From: an uncultured Clostridia bacterium
Lineage (GTDB): Bacteria; Bacillota; Clostridia; Lachnospirales; Lachnospiraceae
NCBI GenBank assembly: GCA_946184675.1
Contig: CAMHFW010000003.1
Coordinates: 1-42,980 of the forward strand
Direction of reading: 5' to 3'
DNA: 42,980 nucleotides
Part shown: positions 28,528-37,629 of the stretch, piece after piece
How positions within the stretch are numbered: position 1 is the stretch's first letter
Layout: each line of letters begins with the position of its first letter
Translations under genes and position numbers: made by a program
The notes under the pieces: model-generated
Databases searched by the model: none
What the model saw: the letters and a program-made list of their open reading frames with translations, nothing else
Told to the model about the DNA's origin: nothing

Positions 28528-29097
28528 ATGAAAAACATGAAGCGTATCATCGTCTGGCTTCTTGCCATGGCACTTGCTGCATTGCTTCTGGCCGGCTGCG
28601 GCAAAGAGCCGTCCGCGCAGACATCAGCTCCTGCACAGACAGAGACGTCTGCGCAGACAGAGAGTCAGGCGCAGACGGATAGTGAGACTGCGGCGGTTAC
28701 GGAAACGGCACAGACCATGGCCGGGCCCGAATCAGAAAGCGCCGGTCTGTCTGTAGAAGAGGACGGGACATATACCTCCAAGGAGGAAGTAGCCCTTTAC
28801 ATCCATACCTACGGGAAGCTGCCGTCTAATTTCGTGACCAAGAAAGACGCGCAGGCTGCCGGCTGGGATAGCCAGAAGGGCAATCTGCAGGATGTCATTC
28901 CCGGCGCCAGCATCGGAGGAGACCGCTTTGGAAATTATGAGGGCCTTCTCCCGGAGAAGAAGGGACGCAAATACTACGAGTGTGACATTGATTATGAAGG
29001 AGGCCGCCGGGGAGCCAAACGTATTGTTTTCTCCAGCGATGGACTGATCTTTTATACCGAGGACCATTACGAGAGTTTTGAGACCCTTTATGAATAA
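28528..29097 (+). CDS. Barnase-like (N1/T1 family) ribonuclease with N-terminal lipoprotein signal
   Basis: Lipobox LLAGC, QTE-rich linker, then YIHTYGKLPSNFVTKKDAQAAGW...IGGDRFGNYEGLLP...YYECDIDY..GRRGAKRIVFSSDGLIFYTEDHYESF. Confidence 0.92.
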   Translation: MKNMKRIIVWLLAMALAALLLAGCGKEPSAQTSAPAQTETSAQTESQAQTDSETAAVTETAQTMAGPESESAGLSVEEDGTYTSKEEVALYIHTYGKLPSNFVTKKDAQAAGWDSQKGNLQDVIPGASIGGDRFGNYEGLLPEKKGRKYYECDIDYEGGRRGAKRIVFSSDGLIFYTEDHYESFETLYE

Positions 29098-29108
29098 GGA
29101 GGAGCAGG

Positions 29109-29474
29109 ATGAAGATCATACTAGACGTGCTGCGGCTGCAGGAACCGGAGCCGGCTCACGCATATCTGAAAGAGAGCCTGGGACTTCCGGACTATTACGG
29201 ACACAATCTTGACGCGCTGCATGACTGCCTGACAGAGATCAGCCAGGAAATGGAGATCTGTCTGCAGACCTGCAAAGACGCAGGGGAAGAGAGCGGTTTT
29301 TTCGACCGCCTGCTCCGGGTGTTTGAAGATGCAGCGGAGGAGAATCCTCTCCTCAGAATCACGGAAGAGACTGCGGCGGAGAGCGATTTCCCCTATGAGG
29401 AAGCCTACGAAGACAATGCAGAGGATGACAGTGTGACAGTCTCTGCAGAAGATGAGTCTGGTCCGCAGGAATAG
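29109..29474 (+). CDS. Barstar family ribonuclease inhibitor
   Basis: LKESLGLPDYYGHNLDALHDCLTEI matches barstar's ALPEYYGENLDALWDCLTG; adjacent to the barnase-like gene. Confidence 0.92.
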   Translation: MKIILDVLRLQEPEPAHAYLKESLGLPDYYGHNLDALHDCLTEISQEMEICLQTCKDAGEESGFFDRLLRVFEDAAEENPLLRITEETAAESDFPYEEAYEDNAEDDSVTVSAEDESGPQE

Positions 29475-29486
29475 GAGGAAAACATT

Positions 29487-30884
29487 TTGCTGTTTCATAC
29501 AGGAAGAAAAAATGCCAGAAAGGGTCTGAATATCGTGATCGTCGGCTGCGGCAAGATCGGTTCGATCCTGACGGAGAAACTCTACAAAGAAGGCCATGAT
29601 GTCACGGTTGTGGATACCAAGAGCGAACGGCTCCAGTCCATGGCGGAGCAATATGATATCATGGAAGTAGAGGGAAACGGGGCCAGTTTCCAGGTGCAGA
29701 AGGAAGCCGGCGTGGAAAATGCAGACCTCTTTATTGCCGTGACGGATAAGGACGAACTCAACCTGCTCTGCTGTACGGTTGCCCATTTTAATGGAAAGTG
29801 CGCGGCCATTGCCAGGGTGCGTACGCCGGAATACAGTGAAGAAGTAGGCTTTTTAAAGTCAAAGCTGGACTTGGCTATGGTGATCAATCCCGAGCAGCAG
29901 ACTGCGCACGAGATTGCCCGGATCCTGTCCCTGCCCGAAGCGCTGGGAGTCAACTCCTTTGCGCGGGGATCGGTAGAGATGGTCCGGTTCAAAATCCCGG
30001 AGGGCAGCATCCTGGACGGGAAGACCCTGATCCAGCTGGGATCTTATTCAGATAACGATGTGCTGATCTGCGCTGTAGAGCGGGACCAGGAAATCTTTAT
30101 TCCCGGGGGCAGATTTGTCCTGCGCAGCGGGGATGTCGTTTCCTTTATCGCTACTATGCCGGATGCCAGACGATTTTTCGGATGGATCGGCATCCGTACC
30201 TTTGCGGTCAGAAAGGCCATGATCGTTGGCGGAGGGAAGACCAGTTACTATCTGTCCAGACTCCTGATCGAGAATGGGATCGGCGTTAAGATCATAGAAA
30301 AGGAAATCAGCCGCTGCGATGAGCTGGGAGAGCTCCTGCCGCAGGCAGAGATCATCTGCGGGGACGGAACCAATGCTGAAGTGCTGGCAGAGGAAGAGAT
30401 CGGACAGGCGGATGCCTTTATCCCTCTTACCGGACTGGATGAGGAAAACATTATGCTGACCCTTTACGCGGCAGATGTCTCGGATGCCAAGGTCATCACC
30501 AAGATCCAGCGCAGGACCTTTCATAATGTAATCAGCCGTCTGCAGCTGGGCAGCATTATCTATCCCAGAGAGATTACCGCGGAGGCAATCGTGGCTTTTG
30601 TCCGGGGCATGACAGCTTCCCGCGACAATGATAATATCGAGACCCTCTACCACATGTTTGATAATCGCGTGGAGGCAGTAGAGTTTAGTGTGCGTGCCGA
30701 GTCCAAAGCAACCGGTGTTATGCTCAAGGACCTGGAGCTGCGTGACAATACCCTGGTGGCCTGCATCATCCGGGAAGGACAGAGCAGGATCCCCAGAGGC
30801 CAGGACGTAATCCGGACGGGGGACAATGTGGTCGTTGTCACTACCCATATGGGCCTGCATGTCCTGGACGACATATTAAAGTAG
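29487..30884 (+). CDS. trkA: Trk system potassium transporter TrkA
   Basis: Two NAD-binding repeats (NIVIVGCGKIGSILTEKL; KAMIVGGGKTSYYLSRLL); TTG start with AGGAGG RBS; followed by trkH. Confidence 0.92.
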   Translation: MLFHTGRKNARKGLNIVIVGCGKIGSILTEKLYKEGHDVTVVDTKSERLQSMAEQYDIMEVEGNGASFQVQKEAGVENADLFIAVTDKDELNLLCCTVAHFNGKCAAIARVRTPEYSEEVGFLKSKLDLAMVINPEQQTAHEIARILSLPEALGVNSFARGSVEMVRFKIPEGSILDGKTLIQLGSYSDNDVLICAVERDQEIFIPGGRFVLRSGDVVSFIATMPDARRFFGWIGIRTFAVRKAMIVGGGKTSYYLSRLLIENGIGVKIIEKEISRCDELGELLPQAEIICGDGTNAEVLAEEEIGQADAFIPLTGLDEENIMLTLYAADVSDAKVITKIQRRTFHNVISRLQLGSIIYPREITAEAIVAFVRGMTASRDNDNIETLYHMFDNRVEAVEFSVRAESKATGVMLKDLELRDNTLVACIIREGQSRIPRGQDVIRTGDNVVVVTTHMGLHVLDDILK

Positions 30885-30894
30885 GAGACAGCGT

Positions 30895-32376
30895 ATGAAT
30901 ATTGCGATTGTTCTCTATACGCTGGGCTCTGTGCTGGAGATCACGGGAGGGCTTCTGCTCCTGCCGGCTCTGATCGCGCTGATCTACGGGGAAAGCACCC
31001 TGCTGGTTTTTGTGCTGACGGCGGCGGGATCTTTTGCGGCCGGATGGCTGTTGCACCGCAGGCGGCCCAACAATATGACCTTTTATGTAAAAGAAGGCTT
31101 TGTGACCACAGCACTTTCCTGGCTGATGATCAGTCTGGTCGGCTGCCTGCCCTTTTACTTTTCCGGTGCAATCCCGTCCTTTACCAATGCCCTTTTTGAG
31201 ACGATTTCCGGATTTACGACGACGGGAGCCAGCATTTTAAACGAGGTAGAAGCCCTGCCGGTTAGCTGCCTTTTCTGGAGGAGTTTCAGCCACTGGATCG
31301 GCGGCATGGGTGTACTGGTCTTCCTGCTGGCGATCATTCCGATTTCCGGCGGTTCCCAGATGAATCTGATGAAGGCGGAGAGCCCGGGCCCCAGCGTGGG
31401 CAAGTTCGTGCCAAAAGTCATGGCAACAGCCCGGATCCTCTATCTCATCTATTTCGGGATGACCCTGACAGAGCTGTGCTTTCTGATCCTGGGAGGAATG
31501 CCCTTTCTGGAGGCCCTGATGATCACCTTCGGAACGGCGGGTACGGGCGGATTTGGTGTCCGCAGCAGCAGTATCGGGGGATACAGCCCTTATATTCAGT
31601 GGGTTGTTGCGGTCTTCATGCTGCTCTTTGGCGTGAATTTTAACTTTTATTATTTTATCCTGCTCAAGAGGGCGCGCGCGGCCTTCAAGATGGAGGAGGT
31701 GCGGGCTTACCTGGTCATGGTGGCGGCGGCCTGTCTGATGATTTTCCTCAATCTCCACCATCAGATGCAGGGAATGGAAGGGATCCTGCGGCACAGCTTC
31801 TTCCAGGTGGCATCTCTGGTTACATCAACCGGATATGCGACTGTGGATTTTGACCAGTGGCCGGGCTTTTCCAAAATGGTCCTGATCCTGCTGATGTTTG
31901 TGGGAGCCTGCGCCGGCAGTACCGGCGGCGGCCTCAAGGTGCAGAGAATCCTCCTGCTCTTCAAGAGCTACCTGCGGCAGATGCAGATGTTTCTGCATCC
32001 GCGGGCAGTCCGCAGGATCAAATATGACGGAAAGTCTGTTTCAGATGAGATGGCTGCATCCGTGCAGACCTATCTGACGGCTTTTCTGCTCTTTTTCGGC
32101 GTATCACTGGTTCTGGTTTCGCTGGAAGGGAAGGATCCGGTAACCAATTTTACCGCCGTTCTGACGACAATCAACAATATGGGCCCCGGCCTGAATCTGG
32201 TCGGCCCTGCAAAGAATTTTGACTGCATGTCTACGCTGTCGAAATATGTCCTCATGTTCGACATGCTGGCGGGCAGACTTGAGCTGTACCCGCTTCTGCT
32301 CCTGTTCCATCCTGCACTCTGGAAGGAAACGGCGCAGAAACAGGCCAGACTCCGCAGAAAGAATAATGACAGATAA
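30895..32376 (+). CDS. trkH: TrkH family potassium uptake protein
   Basis: ISGFTTTGASIL; FGTAGTGGFGV; VTSTGYATVDFDQWP; GACAGSTGGGLKVQR selectivity-filter repeats. Confidence 0.93.
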   Translation: MNIAIVLYTLGSVLEITGGLLLLPALIALIYGESTLLVFVLTAAGSFAAGWLLHRRRPNNMTFYVKEGFVTTALSWLMISLVGCLPFYFSGAIPSFTNALFETISGFTTTGASILNEVEALPVSCLFWRSFSHWIGGMGVLVFLLAIIPISGGSQMNLMKAESPGPSVGKFVPKVMATARILYLIYFGMTLTELCFLILGGMPFLEALMITFGTAGTGGFGVRSSSIGGYSPYIQWVVAVFMLLFGVNFNFYYFILLKRARAAFKMEEVRAYLVMVAAACLMIFLNLHHQMQGMEGILRHSFFQVASLVTSTGYATVDFDQWPGFSKMVLILLMFVGACAGSTGGGLKVQRILLLFKSYLRQMQMFLHPRAVRRIKYDGKSVSDEMAASVQTYLTAFLLFFGVSLVLVSLEGKDPVTNFTAVLTTINNMGPGLNLVGPAKNFDCMSTLSKYVLMFDMLAGRLELYPLLLLFHPALWKETAQKQARLRRKNNDR

Positions 32377-32392
32377 AAGGAGAAAAGAGACA

Positions 32393-33403
32393 ATGAAGAT
32401 TCTGGTTTCAGGAGGAACCGGCTATATCGGTTCTCATACCTGCGTGGAGCTGATCAAACAGGGGATGGAGGTTGTCATTTTTGATAATCTCTGTAATTCA
32501 AAAGAAGAAGTTGTCGACCGCATTGAGAAGATCACGGGCGTTCGTCCGGCCTTCTACAAGGCAGATATGCTGCACAAAGAAGAACTGCGTCAGGTCTTTG
32601 AAGACCACAGTTTTGATGCTGTGATTCATTTTGCAGGACTCAAGGCAGTGGGAGAGTCTGTGGCAAAGCCGCTTCTTTATTATAAGAATAATATTTCCGG
32701 CACAATCAATCTCTGCGAGCTGATGGCAGAGTACGGGTGCAAGCGGATCATTTTCAGCTCATCGGCAACCGTATATGGCTCCCCGAAGACCGTGCCCATC
32801 CGGGAAGATTTTCCTCTTTCCACGACCAACCCCTATGGCAGCACCAAGCTGATGCTGGAGAGAGTCCTCTCTGATCTGACTGTCGCTGACCCGGAGTGGA
32901 GCGTGATCCTGCTCCGCTACTTCAATCCGATCGGGGCCCATGAGAGCGGTCTGCTTGGCGAGAGTCCCAATGGCATTCCCAACAATCTGATGCCCTATAT
33001 CGCCCAGGTGGCAGCCGGCATCCTGCCGGAACTTGGTGTATTCGGCAATGATTATGACACTCCTGACGGCACAGGCGTGCGGGATTATATCCACGTAGTC
33101 GATCTGGCAAGAGGCCATGTCAATTCTGTCAGCAAGGTCATGAATACAAAAGGAGTCAATGTCTACAATCTGGGAACCGGAAAGGGTTACAGCGTACTTG
33201 ATATCGTAAAAGCGTTCGAGGAAGCCAACGGGATCCATATTCCATATGTGATTAAGGATCGCAGGCCCGGAGATATTGCCGTTTGCTATGCGGATCCCTC
33301 CAAAGCGCGGGAGGAACTGGGCTGGGAGGCAGAGTATGATCTGCCCCGCATGTGCAGAGATTCCTGGAATTTTACCAGATTGAATCTGGGCGGAAAAAAT
33401 TAG
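32393..33403 (+). CDS. galE: UDP-glucose 4-epimerase GalE
   Basis: MKILVSGGTGYIGSHTCVELIKQG; FSSSATVYGSPKTVPI; YGSTKLMLE; VRDYIHVVDLARGHV. Confidence 0.94.
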   Translation: MKILVSGGTGYIGSHTCVELIKQGMEVVIFDNLCNSKEEVVDRIEKITGVRPAFYKADMLHKEELRQVFEDHSFDAVIHFAGLKAVGESVAKPLLYYKNNISGTINLCELMAEYGCKRIIFSSSATVYGSPKTVPIREDFPLSTTNPYGSTKLMLERVLSDLTVADPEWSVILLRYFNPIGAHESGLLGESPNGIPNNLMPYIAQVAAGILPELGVFGNDYDTPDGTGVRDYIHVVDLARGHVNSVSKVMNTKGVNVYNLGTGKGYSVLDIVKAFEEANGIHIPYVIKDRRPGDIAVCYADPSKAREELGWEAEYDLPRMCRDSWNFTRLNLGGKN

Positions 33404-33498
33404 ATTGCAGGATTATTGACACTTGGAAAGCGGATTGCTATACTTATTTCATAAGCTAAAAACATGAATTTTCGCGTGAACGCGACAGGAGGAAATGT

Positions 33499-34761
33499 AT
33501 GAAAAAAATCATAGCTTTAGCACTCACTGTATTTATGGCTGCTTCTCTTGCGGCATGCGGTGGTTCTTCTTCCAAGGAGACACAGGCACCTGCAGAGTCT
33601 GCAGCAGCAGAGTCATCCGAGGCAGGCGCTGAGGGCGGCGATCTCTCAAACATGAAGGTTGGTTTCATCTTCCTTCACGATGAGAATTCCACTTATGACC
33701 TTAACTTCATCAACGGCGCTAAGCAGGCTTGCGCAGACCTTGGCCTTACTGAGGACCAGTACATGCTCAAGACCAATGTTCCTGAGGGCCAGGAGTGCTA
33801 CGACACCGCAGCAGATCTTGCTGACGCTGGATGCTCCATCATCTTCGCAGACAGCTTTGGTCATGAAGATTACATGATCGAAGCAGCTAAGGATTTCCCG
33901 AATGTGCAGTTCTGCCATTCCACAGGTACCAAGGCACATACCGAAGGACTTGACAACTATCACAATGCATTCGCTTCCATCTATGAGGGACGTTATCTTG
34001 CAGGCGTTGCTGCAGGCATGAAGCTCAATGAGATGATCGAGGCAGGCGAGTTCACCGCTGAAGAGGCTAAGATCGGATATGTAGGCGCATTCACATACGC
34101 TGAGGTTATTTCCGGTTATACTTCCTTCTTCCTTGGTGCACGCAGCATCTGCCCGACCGCTACTATGGAAGTTACCTTCACCGGTTCCTGGTATGATGAG
34201 ACTGCTGAGAAGGAAGGCGCTACCAAGCTCATCAATGACGGCTGCAAGCTGATCAGCCAGCATGCTGACTCCATGGGCGCTCCCACAGCTTGTGAGGATG
34301 CAGGCGTTCCTGACGTTTCCTACAACGGCAGCACTGTTGACGCATGCCCCAACACCTTCATCGTATCTTCCCGTATCGACTGGACTCCTTACTTCAAGTA
34401 TGCAATCTCTCAGGCAGCAGCAGGTCAGCCGATCGATGCTGACTGGACCGGTACCCTTGACACTGCTTCTGTTCTCCTGACCGAGGTCAATGAGCAGGCA
34501 GCTGCAGAAGGCACACAGGCTAAGATTGATGAGGTTAAGGCCGGCCTTGAGGATGGCAGCATCCATGTATTCGATACATCTGCATTCACTGTAAAGGGTG
34601 AGACCCTTACCAGCTATCAGGCAGATGTTGATACCGATGCAAACTACACTCCGGACACTGAAGTTATCTCCGATGGATACTTCCATGAGTCCGAGTACAG
34701 AAGCGCTCCTTACTTCGATCTGCAGATCGATGGCATCGAGCTTCTCGATACAGCATTCTAA
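33499..34761 (+). CDS. BMP family ABC transporter substrate-binding lipoprotein (nucleoside-type)
   Basis: Lipobox LAACGG; MKVGFIFLHDENSTYDLNFINGAKQA; AGVAAGMKLNEM; KIGYVGAF. Followed by a matching ABC system. Confidence 0.92.
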   Translation: MKKIIALALTVFMAASLAACGGSSSKETQAPAESAAAESSEAGAEGGDLSNMKVGFIFLHDENSTYDLNFINGAKQACADLGLTEDQYMLKTNVPEGQECYDTAADLADAGCSIIFADSFGHEDYMIEAAKDFPNVQFCHSTGTKAHTEGLDNYHNAFASIYEGRYLAGVAAGMKLNEMIEAGEFTAEEAKIGYVGAFTYAEVISGYTSFFLGARSICPTATMEVTFTGSWYDETAEKEGATKLINDGCKLISQHADSMGAPTACEDAGVPDVSYNGSTVDACPNTFIVSSRIDWTPYFKYAISQAAAGQPIDADWTGTLDTASVLLTEVNEQAAAEGTQAKIDEVKAGLEDGSIHVFDTSAFTVKGETLTSYQADVDTDANYTPDTEVISDGYFHESEYRSAPYFDLQIDGIELLDTAF

Positions 34762-34781
34762 TTCATTTATATGACACGCGA

Positions 34782-34820
34782 AACGGAGAGCTTCGGCACT
34801 TTGCCGGGGCTTTCTGTTTT
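34782..34820 (+). terminator. Intra-operon terminator/attenuator-like hairpin
   Basis: ACGGAGAGCTTCGGC-ACTTT-GCCGGGGCTTTCTGT (15 pairs including G-U wobbles) then TTTTC. Confidence 0.65.
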
Positions 34821-34871
34821 CGGCGCCTATGGAGCAGTCCGGCAGGGGTCATAAGGCGCGCAGAGAGGAGA

Positions 34872-34938
34872 CAGACGGCAGAGGCCGTCTGCATACGGAA
34901 GGGCAGCAGGCAGTATTTTCTGCCGCCTTTCCGTATGC
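34872..34938 (+). other. Two further hairpins in the SBP-ATPase spacer
   Basis: AGACGGC-AGAG-GCCGTCT (34873-34890) and GCATACGGAAGGGC...GCCTTTCCGTATGC (34891-34938) with inner GGCAG..CTGCC. Confidence 0.75.
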
Positions 34939-34996
34939 AATGAAGCATTTCCGGCGCATCACCGTGCGCTGCAATACTCGCAAGGGAGGGGATCGT

Positions 34997-36535
34997 TTGG
35001 ACACAAAAACTGCAGCAGTCAAAATGGTAAACGTTACAAAAGTTTTTGGCTCTATAGTCGCAAACGACAAGGTTTCGCTCGAAATCCGCAGAGGGGAGAT
35101 TCTGTCTCTGCTCGGTGAGAACGGCAGCGGAAAGACAACACTGATGAATATGCTGTCCGGTATTTATTTCCCGGACGGGGGCCAGATTTACATCGATGGC
35201 AGGGAGGTCGTGATCCGTTCTCCCAAGGATGCCTTTGATCTGGGCATCGGCATGATCCATCAGCATTTCAAACTGGTGGATGTTATGACAGCCACGGAGA
35301 ATATTGTCCTGGGTATCGAGGAGAAAGGAAAGCTGGATCTGAAGGCTGCCGCTGAAAGGATCAGCGCCATCTGCAAACAGTACGGATTTGAGCTGGATCC
35401 CAATCAGAAGGTCTATGACATGTCTGTATCGCAGAAGCAGACGACAGAGATCATCAAGGTCCTGTACCGGAATGCGGATATCCTGATTCTGGATGAGCCG
35501 ACCGCTGTACTGACGCCCCAGGAGACAGAGAAGCTTTTTGCGGTTCTGCGCAATATGCGCAACGATGGCAAGGCCATTATCATCATCACTCACAAGCTGC
35601 ATGAGGTGGAGGAGATCTCCGACCGGGTGGCTATTTTGCGCAAGGGCCAGTTTATCGGCATGCTGACAACGGCTGAGAGCAATGCCCAGGAGATGACCAA
35701 TATGATGGTGGGCCGCCAGGTCGAGCTCAATATTGAGCGGCCGGAACCGGTCGATCCCAAGCCTAAGATCGAGGTCAAGGGTCTTACCGTGCGCAGTGAG
35801 GACGGCATTCTCAAGCTGGATGATGTCAGCTTTACCGTTAACAGCGGTGAGATTTTCGGAATCGCCGGTATTTCCGGATGCGGACAGAAGGAGCTCTTAG
35901 AGGCGATCGCCGGCCTGCAGAAGGCGGAAAAAGGCAGCATCGCCTTTGTCAATGATGACGGCAGCCGGGAGGAGCTTCTGGGCATGGATCCGCTCAGCAT
36001 TGAAAAGAAGGGCGTGGCCCTTTCCTTCGTGCCGGAAGACCGTCTGGGCATGGGCCTTGTCGGCGGCATGGATCTGCCGGATAATATGATGCTCCGCTCA
36101 TTCCGCCGCGGCAAATCAGTGTTTACAGACCGCAAGTTCCCGCGGGGAGTAGCAGAGAACGTAGTGCAGGAACTGCAGGTCGTTACGCCTGGCCTTTCCA
36201 CGCCAGTACGCCGTCTTTCCGGCGGCAATGTACAGAAGGTTCTGGTCGGCAGAGAAATCGCTTCCGCACCGGCGGTTCTGCTTACAGCCTACGCTGTGCG
36301 GGGACTGGATATCAATTCGTCTTATATGATCTACAACCTGCTCAATGAGCAGAAAAAGAATGGCGTAGCCGTGGTCTATGTCGGTGAGGATCTGGATGTT
36401 CTTCTGGAGCTGTCTGACCGGATCATGGTGCTTTGCGGCGGCAAGGTTAATGGAATCGTGGACGGACGCACGGCAACGAAGAATGAAGTGGGTCTGATGA
36501 TGACGCAGCTGAGAGGAGAAGACGCCGATGAGTAA
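34997..36535 (+). CDS. ABC transporter ATP-binding protein, two NBDs (BMP/NupO-type)
   Basis: [49 protein letters not shown] start at 34997 behind GGGAGGGG. Confidence 0.9.
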   Translation: MDTKTAAVKMVNVTKVFGSIVANDKVSLEIRRGEILSLLGENGSGKTTLMNMLSGIYFPDGGQIYIDGREVVIRSPKDAFDLGIGMIHQHFKLVDVMTATENIVLGIEEKGKLDLKAAAERISAICKQYGFELDPNQKVYDMSVSQKQTTEIIKVLYRNADILILDEPTAVLTPQETEKLFAVLRNMRNDGKAIIIITHKLHEVEEISDRVAILRKGQFIGMLTTAESNAQEMTNMMVGRQVELNIERPEPVDPKPKIEVKGLTVRSEDGILKLDDVSFTVNSGEIFGIAGISGCGQKELLEAIAGLQKAEKGSIAFVNDDGSREELLGMDPLSIEKKGVALSFVPEDRLGMGLVGGMDLPDNMMLRSFRRGKSVFTDRKFPRGVAENVVQELQVVTPGLSTPVRRLSGGNVQKVLVGREIASAPAVLLTAYAVRGLDINSSYMIYNLLNEQKKNGVAVVYVGEDLDVLLELSDRIMVLCGGKVNGIVDGRTATKNEVGLMMTQLRGEDADE

Positions 36536-37628
36536 AGTTAAAACGCCCCGTTTTCATATTTCCAAGCGCGGGATCATTCCCAGACGGCAGACCTGGCTGA
36601 TCCGCGGCGCGGCGATCGTGCTGGCTCTGATTCTGTGCGCGATCATTACAACCATGATGACCGGCTTGAACCCGGTCAAGGTATACACGACCATATTTGA
36701 GGGCAATTTTTCAACCAGCAGAAGGATCTGGGTCCTGATGCAGAATATTGCCATCCTGCTGGCCATTTCCCTGGCTATGGCTCCCGCCTACAAGATGCGT
36801 TTCTGGAACATCGGCGGTGAGGGGCAGGTCCTGGTCGGCTGTCTGGCAACAGCGGCCTGCATGATTGTGATCGGAGATAAGGTTCCGAATGCGGTTCTGA
36901 TCATCATCATGCTGATTGCAGCGGTTGCGGCAGGTGCGGTATGGGCATTCATTCCCGCCTTTTTCAAGGCAAAGTTTAATACCAATGAGACACTCTTTAC
37001 CTTGATGATGAACTATGTCGGCCTGCAGCTGGTGGCCTATTATGTCATTGTCTGGGAGGTCCCCAAGGGATCCGGTAAGATCGGTATCATCAACCAGGCG
37101 ACTCAGGCAGGCTGGCTGCCCCAGATCGGCAGCTATAAATACCTGCTCAATATCCTGGTCGTTGCCGTGATCACTGTGCTCATGTACATCTATATGAATT
37201 ATACCAAACAGGGATATGAGATCGCGGTTGTCGGTGAGAGTGAGAATACAGCCCGCTATGTCGGCATCAATGTCGGCAAAGTTATCATGCGGACCCTGAT
37301 TCTGTCCGGTGCTATCTGCGGCCTGACCGGTTTCCTGCTGGTAGCCGGAACCAATCACACGGTAACGACGACATTGGCCGGAGGACGCGGATTTACCGCG
37401 GTTATGGTTGCCTGGATGGGTAAGTTCAATCCTGTTGCCATGATTTTTGCATCCTTCCTGATCGCTTTCCTGGAGCAGGGAGCCAGTGAGATTTCGACTA
37501 TGTACAGTCTGAATCAGTCCTTCTCGGATATTCTGACCGGTATTATCATTTTCTTCATCATTGGCAGTGAATTCTTTATCAACTATAAACTGAATTTCAA
37601 CAAGACCGGGGAAAAGGAGGCGCAGTAA
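36528..37628 (+). CDS. ABC transporter permease (BMP/nucleoside-type)
   Basis: APAYKMRFWNIGGEGQVLVG; FNTNETLFTLMMNYVGLQL; AVVGESENTARYVGIN. Confidence 0.92.
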   Translation: MSKVKTPRFHISKRGIIPRRQTWLIRGAAIVLALILCAIITTMMTGLNPVKVYTTIFEGNFSTSRRIWVLMQNIAILLAISLAMAPAYKMRFWNIGGEGQVLVGCLATAACMIVIGDKVPNAVLIIIMLIAAVAAGAVWAFIPAFFKAKFNTNETLFTLMMNYVGLQLVAYYVIVWEVPKGSGKIGIINQATQAGWLPQIGSYKYLLNILVVAVITVLMYIYMNYTKQGYEIAVVGESENTARYVGINVGKVIMRTLILSGAICGLTGFLLVAGTNHTVTTTLAGGRGFTAVMVAWMGKFNPVAMIFASFLIAFLEQGASEISTMYSLNQSFSDILTGIIIFFIIGSEFFINYKLNFNKTGEKEAQ

Positions 37629-37629
37629 G

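Noticed and set aside
33646-34686. 346-aa minus-strand ORF
   Set aside because: Antisense to the BMP lipoprotein, whose sense-strand motifs are unambiguous.
34829-34996. N-terminal extension of the ABC ATPase from the ATG at 34829
   Set aside because: The extension covers the hairpin-rich spacer and has no ABC homology; the TTG at 34997 has a strong RBS and fits the family start.
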